NCBI RefSeq assembly: GCF_006171285.1 | Contig: NZ_CP040889.1 | Coordinates: 4,464,001 to 4,528,000, forward strand | Direction: 5' to 3' | Source: Leclercia adecarboxylata | Lineage (GTDB): Bacteria > Pseudomonadota > Gammaproteobacteria > Enterobacterales > Enterobacteriaceae | DNA: 64,000 nucleotides | Part shown: positions 1 to 6,993 of the stretch, piece by piece | Layout: every line of letters starts with the position of its first letter | Numbering within the stretch: position 1 is the first letter of the stretch | Position numbers and translations under genes: made by a program | Notes under the pieces: model-generated | What the model saw: only the letters and a program-made list of their open reading frames with translations | Told to the model about the DNA's origin: nothing | Databases searched by the model: none

Positions 1-77
1 CGGGCTATCCGCACGGGATGCACACCACGCACCCTGATACCATCAACAAAGACTTACTGGAATTTATTCGCAGCTGA
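1..77 (+). CDS. alpha/beta hydrolase, C-terminal fragment
   Basis: This is the last 25 codons of a gene that begins before the window, read in the frame starting at base 3 and ending at TGA 75-77. The tail has a GYPHGMHTTH stretch followed by INKDLLEFI. That resembles the end of non-heme haloperoxidase/arylesterase-type alpha/beta hydrolases, where the catalytic His lies in a PHG motif. The family call is an inference from this short tail. The neighbouring aminotransferase converges on it. Confidence 0.55.
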   Translation, partial: GYPHGMHTTHPDTINKDLLEFIRS

Positions 78-87
78 CAACCTGAAA

Positions 88-107
88 CGGGTGGTCTGTG
101 CCACCCG
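88..107 (-). terminator. hairpin downstream of the aminotransferase
   Basis: Arms CGGGTGG (88-94) and CCACCCG (101-107) form a perfect 7-bp stem with a 6-base loop between two convergent genes. Read on the minus strand, the stem is followed by TTT. The U-tract is short, so termination is only plausible. Confidence 0.4.
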
Positions 108-117
108 CTCCGGGAAC

Positions 118-1299
118 TTACAGCGAGGCTTTCAACCGCAGGACCGCTTCCTTCAGATTCTCATCCGTAACGCTGACATAAGACATGCGCAGCGTGGCGT
201 GATCCGGCTCGTTGCAGTAGAAGAACTCACCTGGCACATAGACCACACCGTTGTTGAGCGTCTTTTTCAGCCACTCGGTGGTGTTCATTTCGTATTTAAA
301 TTTCGCCCACAGGAACATGCCGCCCATCGGCTTGTGGAACGTCAGATGTTCGCCCAGCTCGCTTTCCACTGCCTGACAGAGGATCTCGCATTTGTGTTTA
401 TAGGCGTCGCGGATCAAGGCGATTTGCCCCGTCAGACGGCCGGTCGTCAGATAGTGATAAGTGAGCGATTGCGACAAGGTGCTGGTGTGCAGATCGGTGG
501 CCTGCTTCAGAATGACAACCTGACGTTTCACCCAGTCCGGCAGCACTAACCAGCCTACCCTTGCGCCCGGCGCGAGGATTTTTGAAAACGTCGAGGTGTA
601 AATCACGTTATCGCTGCAGCCCATTTCCGCCGCCCAGGCTTTTAATGGGGTGAAGGTTTTGTCGGTAAAATTGATTTCGCCGTAGGGATCGTCTTCGATA
701 ATGACAAAATCGTAGCGCTGCGCTAATTCCACTAACTGCTTGCGACGCGGCTCTGCAAGGGTCACGCCGCCAGGGTTGCCAAACGTCGGGACGATATAAA
801 CGGCTTTGATCGGCGTGGTCTTAACCAGCGCTTCGAGCTCATCGACGATCATTCCTTCGCCGTCGGTACCCACCGACATCAGGTTAGCTTCCGCTAACTG
901 CAGAACCTGCAGGGCCGCGAGATAGGTTGGACGTTCGACGACCACAATATCGCCCGGATTAATCAGCGCCCGCGCCAGAATATCCAGCGACTGCTGTGAG
1001 CCGGAGGTGACGACCACCTCGTCAATACCGCAGCGAATCCCCCGGCCGCTCAGCAGCTGGCAAATTTCCCCGCGCAGCTCCGGGCTGCCCTCGCTCAGGC
1101 CGTACTGGAAAGCGTCTTTCCAGGTGCTGGAGAGCACTTTTTCCATTGCCATTTCCAGCCCTTCGCGATCGAAAAGATCCGGGTTAGGAATGCCCCCACC
1201 GAGTGAAATCACCCCTTCCATCTTGCTGTGTTTTAATAGTTCTCTGATCGCTGATGACTGGAGGTTTTGTACTTTGTGGGCAATTTTGTTGTGCGACAT
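118..1299 (-). CDS. PLP-dependent aminotransferase, class I/II (LysN/MocR-C-terminal type)
   Basis: A 393-residue fold-type I aminotransferase that would transfer an amino group from an amino acid to a 2-oxo acid in the cytoplasm. The PLP Schiff-base lysine is K240 in TSTFSKILAPG. The substrate-side GNPGG motif is at 174-178, and the cofactor-binding Asp and Tyr are in IEDDPYGE (201-208). There is no N-terminal GntR-type DNA-binding domain, so this is a stand-alone enzyme like 2-aminoadipate/aromatic aminotransferases rather than a MocR regulator. ATG 1299 is preceded by AGGAT nine bases upstream. The real substrate cannot be read from the sequence. It is transcribed alone, downstream of and parallel to the TonB receptor gene. 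Confidence 0.85.
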   Translation of the reverse strand: MSHNKIAHKVQNLQSSAIRELLKHSKMEGVISLGGGIPNPDLFDREGLEMAMEKVLSSTWKDAFQYGLSEGSPELRGEICQLLSGRGIRCGIDEVVVTSGSQQSLDILARALINPGDIVVVERPTYLAALQVLQLAEANLMSVGTDGEGMIVDELEALVKTTPIKAVYIVPTFGNPGGVTLAEPRRKQLVELAQRYDFVIIEDDPYGEINFTDKTFTPLKAWAAEMGCSDNVIYTSTFSKILAPGARVGWLVLPDWVKRQVVILKQATDLHTSTLSQSLTYHYLTTGRLTGQIALIRDAYKHKCEILCQAVESELGEHLTFHKPMGGMFLWAKFKYEMNTTEWLKKTLNNGVVYVPGEFFYCNEPDHATLRMSYVSVTDENLKEAVLRLKASL

Positions 1300-1402
1300 C
1301 TTTTATTATCCTGGTTTGTTGTATCCCAGTTTAAGTATCACATGTCGGCGGCTTTGATAATCACTTTCTGCGGCAGAAAAACGAGGAATAACAATTGAAG
1401 AG

Positions 1403-1424
1403 GCCGGAGCACGACGGCTCCGGC
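1403..1424 (-). terminator. hairpin after the TonB receptor gene
   Basis: GCCGGAGC (1403-1410) and GCTCCGGC (1417-1424) form a perfect 8-bp GC-rich stem eight bases beyond the receptor stop codon. The downstream minus-strand sequence is pyrimidine-rich but has no clean U-run. Confidence 0.5.
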
Positions 1425-1431
1425 AGAAGGA

Positions 1432-3426
1432 TCAGAATTCGATACGGGCGCCGAAGTTATAGCGGCGGCCTTCCAGCATCGAAGACTGGTTATAGGAGGT
1501 GCGGTAAATCGGGTTAGCATCGAACAGGTTATAGATCCCGGTCATCAGCGTAACGTTCTTGTTCAGATGATAACGCGCCCCCAGATCGACCAGCGCATAG
1601 GCTTCGGTTTCGCTGGATTTGCCGATGTCCGGCGAGGTGCTGCGCCAGCTCGCTTTGGTCCACAGTTCGAGGTCGTTCACCGCGTTCCAGGTCAGAGAGA
1701 CGTTGGCCATGCTTTCCGGGAAATCGCTCAGGGCATAGCCTTTGTAGTCGCCGCTTTTCTGCTCGCTGTGGGTATAGGTATAGTTCGCGTTGGCTCTTAA
1801 CGATGACGTTACCTGCCAGTCGCCGTTCAGCTCCAGACCGTAGATCTCAGCGTCGCTGACGTTGGCGTACTGAAAGACAGAGTCCGCGACGTAACCGTTA
1901 TAAGTACACGTCTGCGTATCCGATGCGGTACAAATCACGCGGTCGCTGATTTTGTCCTTGAATTTGGTGTAGAAGATGGTCGCATCCAGCGCCAGCGCGT
2001 CCTGCTGCCAGTACAGGCCCAGCTCGGTGTTGACGCTCTCTTCCGGTTTCAGATCATCATTACCGATGCCGATCTCAGAATAAGGGTAAGCGCCATACAC
2101 GCTGGTGAAGCCTTCGTTATTCTGGCGCAGATCCGGTTTCTTATACCCGGCTGACACGCCGCCCTTCAGCGCCCAGCTCTCATCAATGGTCCAGTTGCCG
2201 TAGATCTTAGGCGTGACGTGGTAACCGAAATAGCTGTCATGATCGAGACGCGCCGAAGTGGTCAGGGTGAAGTCCGGCACAATCATCCACGCGTCTTCAG
2301 CAAATACCGCCCAGCCATTACGCGAAATCTCGCTCACCGGCGTGACGCCCGGCGCTTCTTTATCCTTAATGCCGAACTCATCATCCAGTTCGTTGCGGGT
2401 AAAGTTCACGCCCAGCGTCAGCTTGTGGTCGCCCAGGGTAAAGATGTTGGCGCTGTTCGCTTCGTAGTTCTTCTGGGTAATAAACTGCGAGGACATCCCC
2501 GGCACGCGGTACTCGGTCTTCGCTTTCTCGTAGCTGACGAAGTTCTTCACTTCCAGTATGTCGCCGTACCAGGCATGTTGTGACAGCGAAGCCGCGTCGC
2601 GGTCAAAGCCCCAGTACCACTGCTTATCGTTATGCGACTTCTCCTGATTGCCTTTGGTGGCGTTCAGATCCCACAGCTGGGTGTCGGTTGGCGACATGGA
2701 GATCGTCGCATCCAGATTGCCGGACTGATGCTTCACAAAGCGCTCATCGTTGATGCTGTCATCGTCACGGCGATCGAGATAATCCGCAGCCAGGCTCACC
2801 CCAAGTTTACCGGGGATGACCGGGCCCATCACAAAGACATTGGTCTGGTTAGTGTTGCCGTACTCGCTCTTCTCCTGCAGGAAGTAGTTATCCTCCAGGA
2901 CGCCGGTCCACTTCTCCAGGTTATAGGCTTTTTTGGTGATGACGTTGACCACGCCGCCGATGGAATCAGACCCATAGAGTGAGGACATTGGCCCCCGGAT
3001 CACTTCGATCCGCTCGATGGCGGCCAGCGGCGGCATAAAGGCCGCTTCGGTACCGATATGGTGGCCGTACGGACGGGATTCGCGGGTGGCCTGTTTGATG
3101 CCGTTCACCATGTATGAGGTATAGGTGGAGTCCATCCCGCGCATCTGGACATCGCCCGTCGCCAGGCTGCCGTGGCCGTTCCCCACCAGGACGCCTGGCA
3201 TTTCGCGCAGGGCTTCCGTGACGTTCTGGTTCGAGCGGGTGTTCAGCTCTTTTTCATTTACCACGGAGATGGTTGCGGGTGCTTCGCGACGTTCCTGGCT
3301 GAAGCCGGTCGCGGTGACGACCAGCTCATCTTCGTTAACGGCGGTAGTTTCTGCGGCGAAAACGGCCGCAGGAAGGTTAGCCAGGGCGAGCGAAACCGCC
3401 ACGGCCATGCGTGTCTGCTTTATCAC
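1432..3426 (-). CDS. TonB-dependent outer-membrane receptor (CirA/IrgA-like)
   Basis: A 664-residue gated porin that would import an iron chelate or other scarce ligand using TonB energy. It has a signal peptide at about 1-24, a TonB box DELVVTAT at about 33-40, a plug domain with the conserved VIRGPMSSLYGSDSIGGVVNVITKK region, and a 22-strand barrel ending in the aromatic residue of ARIEF. The plug resembles CirA/FepA-type catecholate receptors more than E. coli YncD, so despite the yncE-like partner I do not call it yncD/pqqU. The start is GTG (3424-3426) with GAGG upstream. It lies 10 bases after the yncE-like gene, so it belongs to the same Fur-type operon. The ligand is unknown. Confidence 0.88.
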   Translation of the reverse strand: MIKQTRMAVAVSLALANLPAAVFAAETTAVNEDELVVTATGFSQERREAPATISVVNEKELNTRSNQNVTEALREMPGVLVGNGHGSLATGDVQMRGMDSTYTSYMVNGIKQATRESRPYGHHIGTEAAFMPPLAAIERIEVIRGPMSSLYGSDSIGGVVNVITKKAYNLEKWTGVLEDNYFLQEKSEYGNTNQTNVFVMGPVIPGKLGVSLAADYLDRRDDDSINDERFVKHQSGNLDATISMSPTDTQLWDLNATKGNQEKSHNDKQWYWGFDRDAASLSQHAWYGDILEVKNFVSYEKAKTEYRVPGMSSQFITQKNYEANSANIFTLGDHKLTLGVNFTRNELDDEFGIKDKEAPGVTPVSEISRNGWAVFAEDAWMIVPDFTLTTSARLDHDSYFGYHVTPKIYGNWTIDESWALKGGVSAGYKKPDLRQNNEGFTSVYGAYPYSEIGIGNDDLKPEESVNTELGLYWQQDALALDATIFYTKFKDKISDRVICTASDTQTCTYNGYVADSVFQYANVSDAEIYGLELNGDWQVTSSLRANANYTYTHSEQKSGDYKGYALSDFPESMANVSLTWNAVNDLELWTKASWRSTSPDIGKSSETEAYALVDLGARYHLNKNVTLMTGIYNLFDANPIYRTSYNQSSMLEGRRYNFGARIEF

Positions 3427-3436
3427 AACAGGATCC

Positions 3437-4498
3437 TCAGAACTTAGTTAAATCAATCTTGAGCACGTAGTCAGCCTGGTTGGCTTTCTCATCCTGCTTG
3501 ACGCTGGCATAGAGCGTGCTGGCATCGGCAGACAGCACCAGGCTGTTTGGCATCGCCGTGGTTTTAATGGTGTGTTTCAGGCGATTGCTGGTCGCGTCGA
3601 TTACGCTAATCTGGCGATCGTTACGGTGAGTGACGTAGACCTCTTCCCGCGCCGGGTTGTACAGCACGGCAACGGAGTTTGGGGTCGGAACGCGATGGAG
3701 CAGCTTGCCGGAGTCGAGCTGCACAACCAGCACGTCTTTGGTGTTGGTGTCGGCCATATAGCCTACGCCCCTGGTGGTGTTCAGTGCGATGTTCAGGAAA
3801 TAATGTTCCGGATCGGCGGGATCGACTTTCACGCGATTAAGCAACTGCGACGTTTTGCCATCGAGGGTGATCAGTTCGCCGCTGCCGGAGACGACATAGA
3901 CTTTGTCGCCCGCTTCGTCTACCGCAAAACCGACCGGCTCCAGTTTTTGCAGGGTCTGGGCAAGCTCCTGCTTCTGCGTATCCACCACCCAGAGCAGGCC
4001 TTTATCCTTACGCCCTATCCCGGAGACGTACAGACGCTGATGCTTCTTATCCAGTACCACTTCACGCACGTGGGCTCTCTTTTCCGGATCGGAATTGTCG
4101 CTCAGCTGAAGGGTTTTGATGGCTTTGTCGGTGCGCGTATCGAGCAGCGTCACTGACCCTTCCAGCGCGTTGCCGAGATAGAGAATGTGGTTTTCTTCAT
4201 CCAGCGCGACGGCAAACGTGCGACGTTCCATCGGGATTTTCGCGTCAATTTGCAGTGACTGCGCCGCCAGCTTAAAGACTAACCCGTCCGTTTTGTCTTT
4301 ATCGAATGAAGGCGCGGAGGCAGCGTAAAGCACCTGCTGGCCTTTGTCCCAGGCCAGTTCGTAGACGCCATGCCCAAGGGGCTGGGAGACGAAATCCTTT
4401 TCGGTGAAGGTTTTGGCGAATACTGACCCCGAGTGCATCGCCAGGGAAATGGCGAGCGCGCACAGAGTTTTGTTCATTACGGCAGAGGCTTTAATCAT
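3437..4498 (-). CDS. YncE-like periplasmic beta-propeller protein
   Basis: A 353-residue protein, the same length as E. coli YncE, with an N-terminal signal peptide (positive MNKT followed by a hydrophobic run ending SVFA at about 28) and repeated YVSG/YVTH-type blades of a seven-bladed propeller. E. coli YncE is a periplasmic, iron-repressed protein next to a TonB receptor. The match is clear in pattern but distant in residues, so this is a paralogue or a diverged orthologue. It is the first gene of a two-gene operon and has a Fur-box-like sequence just upstream. ATG 4498 is used, but ATG 4477 would give a more typical signal peptide. The role is not established. Confidence 0.75.
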   Translation of the reverse strand: MIKASAVMNKTLCALAISLAMHSGSVFAKTFTEKDFVSQPLGHGVYELAWDKGQQVLYAASAPSFDKDKTDGLVFKLAAQSLQIDAKIPMERRTFAVALDEENHILYLGNALEGSVTLLDTRTDKAIKTLQLSDNSDPEKRAHVREVVLDKKHQRLYVSGIGRKDKGLLWVVDTQKQELAQTLQKLEPVGFAVDEAGDKVYVVSGSGELITLDGKTSQLLNRVKVDPADPEHYFLNIALNTTRGVGYMADTNTKDVLVVQLDSGKLLHRVPTPNSVAVLYNPAREEVYVTHRNDRQISVIDATSNRLKHTIKTTAMPNSLVLSADASTLYASVKQDEKANQADYVLKIDLTKF

Positions 4499-4501
4499 GT
4501 T

Positions 4502-4535
4502 ATTTTTCTTTACAGTTGCTTACGTAAAGAAAAAT
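4502..4535. repeat. perfect 12-bp inverted repeat in the yncE-like 5' region
   Basis: ATTTTTCTTTAC (4502-4513) is exactly complementary to GTAAAGAAAAAT (4524-4535) across a 10-base spacer. It ends three bases before the start codon and would place the purine-rich ribosome-binding stretch in a stem, so it may be an operator or a translational hairpin. Confidence 0.6.
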
Positions 4536-4557
4536 GATAATGAAAATAACTCTCATT
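4534..4557 (-). promoter_or_regulatory. Fur box, probable promoter region of the yncE-like/TonB operon
   Basis: The stretch AATGATAATGAAAATAAC followed by TCTCATT is an imperfect dyad close to the Fur consensus GATAATGATAATCATTATC. It lies 36-59 bases upstream of the first gene of an outer-membrane receptor operon. That fits iron repression by Fur. Confidence 0.75.
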
Positions 4558-4603
4558 AACAATTGCAAACAGGCGTAACTTCCCTACCAATTTTTGTACT
4601 GAT

Positions 4604-5911
4604 CTACTCCATTCGCCCTATTTTTGCCGCCTGGCTTGCCAGACCGCGGAAAATCGCCCCGCTTATCTGCTCCGGGAAATCCGCAGGCAGGTCCGCCGTA
4701 ACGGTCGCTATGACGTCGTCGGTGCGGCTGGCCATCTCTTTCATCAGTTTTAGCGCGGACTCCTGCGAATACCCGGCGTGCGCAGCGGTACTGATAAAGT
4801 GGCGCGGCTGGATCATCGCGAGTTGGTATTGCCGGTTTTTGCCTTGTAAAGCCATGGCCATCTTCGCTTTTTTGGCCGGGATACTCCCCGCTTCAAACAG
4901 CGGAAATGCCGAAATCACATCGTATAAAGGGGTCATGCGAAACGAGGAGTCCGCTTCGATAAACAGGCTGAAATTCTTACCGTGACCATCTATCGCAGCC
5001 AGCATCCAGAACAGGATCTGCGCTTTAAAGAACATCTCACGATCCTGTCCGGCAAGGCGGGAGCCGAGCAGCAGCTTCATGGCGTCGGCGATGCCGGGAC
5101 CGCCGTGGGATTCATATTTCAGTGCCGGAGAGACGCCCAGCGCCTGACAAAAATCCTCCTGCGGCAGACGCATCAACCAGCCGCTGCGGGCCCAGCGGCG
5201 ATCGAAGCGCTCAATAATCAGCACCTTTTTGCCACTAAAGGTCGCCATTTCGGCCTGTGCAACGGGGAATCCAAAGGCTTTCGCTATCCGCAGGCAGAGC
5301 CACTCGTTTTCACAGCTCTCGCTCAGATCGATATTGTTCTGCTCTATCCTGCCGATCGGCAGCTTGAAAATATGGCTGGTTGGGGTACTGCCCTGGGGCC
5401 GCTGCCAGCGATCCTGATACCACAGCAGCGCTGTTTTCTCCTGCGCGCCGGCCAGCGAGATGCGGAAATCGGCCTCCTCTTCGCTCATGCCGAGCGGCGC
5501 CATCTGGTAGCCCTCAAGCAACGCCGCAATCTGCGCATCATCCAGCGGTTCGGCGACAATATCCGTCACCGACGGAATCTCCAGCCCCGGTGGATAGAGC
5601 TGAATGGCACCGACGCAGTCCCGTCCGACGCTGGCAAGCAGATCAAAGGGATGCGCCGTTTCGACCTGAAAGCGGGCCTGCATGCGGGCAATAATTGCCT
5701 CTGAATCGGGCAACAGGTTACTGAAAAAATTGAAGACCTGCTTTCCGCGTATCCAGCCATGCTGTAGCGGCAGAGACAGCGAGATAGCACGCGCGCCCGG
5801 CTCTGCCAGCCACCCGGGGGCATACTCAAAGGACATCGCACCGCTGCCATCACGATGCAGCGTGCCCACCACGTTGCCGTTCATGGCAACCGTCAGACGT
5901 TGTGCGCGCAT
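4604..5911 (-). CDS. hipA: HipA serine/threonine kinase toxin
   Basis: A 435-residue HipA-type kinase (E. coli HipA is 440). HipA phosphorylates glutamyl-tRNA synthetase, starving the ribosome of charged tRNA and causing growth arrest and persistence. The autophosphorylation-loop motif ISLAGAQEKTALL has its Ser at 152. The catalytic DGHGKN is at 308-313 and the metal-binding YD at 330-331. These key residues are present, so the kinase should be active. It starts three bases after hipB ends, in the usual antitoxin-first order, and would be co-repressed through the hipB operators. The neighbours are unrelated. Confidence 0.93.
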   Translation of the reverse strand: MRAQRLTVAMNGNVVGTLHRDGSGAMSFEYAPGWLAEPGARAISLSLPLQHGWIRGKQVFNFFSNLLPDSEAIIARMQARFQVETAHPFDLLASVGRDCVGAIQLYPPGLEIPSVTDIVAEPLDDAQIAALLEGYQMAPLGMSEEEADFRISLAGAQEKTALLWYQDRWQRPQGSTPTSHIFKLPIGRIEQNNIDLSESCENEWLCLRIAKAFGFPVAQAEMATFSGKKVLIIERFDRRWARSGWLMRLPQEDFCQALGVSPALKYESHGGPGIADAMKLLLGSRLAGQDREMFFKAQILFWMLAAIDGHGKNFSLFIEADSSFRMTPLYDVISAFPLFEAGSIPAKKAKMAMALQGKNRQYQLAMIQPRHFISTAAHAGYSQESALKLMKEMASRTDDVIATVTADLPADFPEQISGAIFRGLASQAAKIGRME

Positions 5912-5914
5912 GGC

Positions 5915-6166
5915 TTACCACTCCTGGGTCCATGAAGTGTTATCGGGTAGCGAAGAGCCTCTTTTCACCACATGTAGCTCCAGATCCAGCGCCGAGAGGA
6001 TTTTAAACAGCGTCTCCAGCTTGGTGGATTCCGGTTTGTTCTCGAAATCCGATACCGTGGTTTGTTTAATGCCTACCTGTTCAGCCGTCTCAGATTGCGT
6101 TAACTTATTGACCTTACGCTGATCCCTGACAGCCTGAGCCAGCGCGCCAGCTGATGTCACCTTCAT
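5915..6166 (-). CDS. hipB: HipB antitoxin and autorepressor
   Basis: An 83-residue Xre/Cro-type helix-turn-helix protein that binds HipA and represses the hipBA promoter. The HTH spans about residues 22-60 (SETAEQVGIKQTTVSDFENK). I place the start at ATG 6166. An upstream in-frame ATG at 6220 would run coding sequence through two of the four operator palindromes and add residues with no counterpart in HipB. The C-terminal tail ending SWTQEW matches the HipB pattern of a flexible tail with a terminal Trp. Confidence 0.9.
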   Translation of the reverse strand: MKVTSAGALAQAVRDQRKVNKLTQSETAEQVGIKQTTVSDFENKPESTKLETLFKILSALDLELHVVKRGSSLPDNTSWTQEW

Positions 6167-6169
6167 GCC

Positions 6170-6268
6170 TACCCCCCATAGCGGATATTCTAAGTAAATC
6201 CCCTGTAGGGGATAAATCAAGAATAACCCCTATAGCGGTTAAATTCAATTTATCCTCTATGACGGATA
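6170..6268 (-). promoter_or_regulatory. four HipB operators at exact 27-bp spacing
   Basis: Each site follows the HipB operator pattern of two 5-bp half sites separated by 8 bp (TATCC-N8-GGATA in E. coli). They are TACCC-N8-GGATA at 6170-6187, AATCC-N8-GGATA at 6197-6214, TAACC-N8-GGTTA at 6224-6241 and TATCC-N8-GGATA at 6251-6268. Start-to-start spacing is 27 bp in every case. The first site ends four bases from the hipB start codon. The promoter must lie within or upstream of this array. Confidence 0.88.
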
Positions 6269-6841
6269 AAATAACGGTTATGCTCTTTCTACTCTGTAAA
6301 GCGATGTACTCTGGCACGATGTTGATGTTAGGTTATTGATGAAAGCATATTGTATGTTGTAACTAATGAGCATTAATGACAATTTGTATGTATTCATGGA
6401 TTGTCAGATGAGCCCCCTTATGTATATTCCACCAGCGTTAAGCCGCACAGATTTAATAACAAAAGCGGATCGGGTATATATTTCCCGGGCTAAGACGAAA
6501 GTACCAGACGCAGTTTTGAGACATCAGGACAGATATGCAGGAAACGAGCGTAGCGGGCAGCGATAATTTAAAGGTGTGGTTAGGGAGTAATATCGTTTAA
6601 CCGAGCCGTAACGCATAAAAAAAGCGCCACCAGCACATGATGATTTTATTCGCATTTTTAATAACCGAAGCGGAGGTTGGTTGAAAAACCCCGCGCTGGA
6701 GCAGGATCCGCGACTATCATTGAAAGAGAAGGTAGCAGTGTTTTCGCATTGATACACAGGCCGTAGACATAAAACGGGTGAACTCCGGGGTATTGCTATT
6801 GCCCTATTCCGCTGTTAACGAAATATGTGGAGGGGATGGTT
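6269..6841. other. intergenic region without a supportable gene
   Basis: About 570 bases between the hipBA operators and a short leader-like ORF. Short open frames exist on both strands, but none has a convincing ribosome binding site or family resemblance. The region is AT-rich compared with the genes on either side. Confidence 0.6.
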
Positions 6842-6904
6842 ATGGTTGAATGTTTTTGCAATAAACATGGCTCAGATTTTATTCTGCATTATTTTTCTCC
6901 GTAA
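6842..6904 (+). CDS. possible 20-residue leader peptide before the fusion gene
   Basis: ATG 6842 has GGAGG at 6829-6833 with eight bases between, which is a near-ideal ribosome binding site. It encodes a Cys-containing peptide beginning MVECFCNKHG and stopping at TAA 6902-6904. The stop is directly followed by an inverted repeat whose second arm lies just before the ribosome binding site of the 1259-codon gene. That layout suggests a translated leader, but peptide-level evidence is lacking. Confidence 0.4.
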   Translation: MVECFCNKHGSDFILHYFSP

Positions 6905-6906
6905 GT

Positions 6907-6979
6907 ATGGGTAATCAAGTATGGCCGGGCGTTTTAAATAACGAGGCTTGAAATATTTATTAAAAATACGATTACCCAT
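6907..6979 (+). repeat. 10-bp inverted repeat before the fusion gene
   Basis: ATGGGTAATC (6907-6916) and GATTACCCAT (6970-6979) are perfectly complementary across 53 bases. The right arm ends two bases before the CCGGAGC ribosome binding region of the 6994 gene. It could be an operator dyad or a leader RNA stem. Confidence 0.5.
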
Positions 6980-6993
6980 TCCGGAGCAACAAT

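Noticed and set aside
91..549. Open frame on the plus strand opposite the aminotransferase
   Set aside because: It lies antisense to a well-supported gene, has no family motif and no ribosome binding site.
1432..3426. Assignment as yncD/pqqU
   Set aside because: Operon position suggested it, but the plug and barrel sequence resemble CirA/IrgA receptors rather than E. coli YncD.
6366..6566. 66-codon open frame in the region between hipBA and the fusion gene
   Set aside because: No ribosome binding site, no resemblance to any family and AT-rich composition; a chance frame is more likely.
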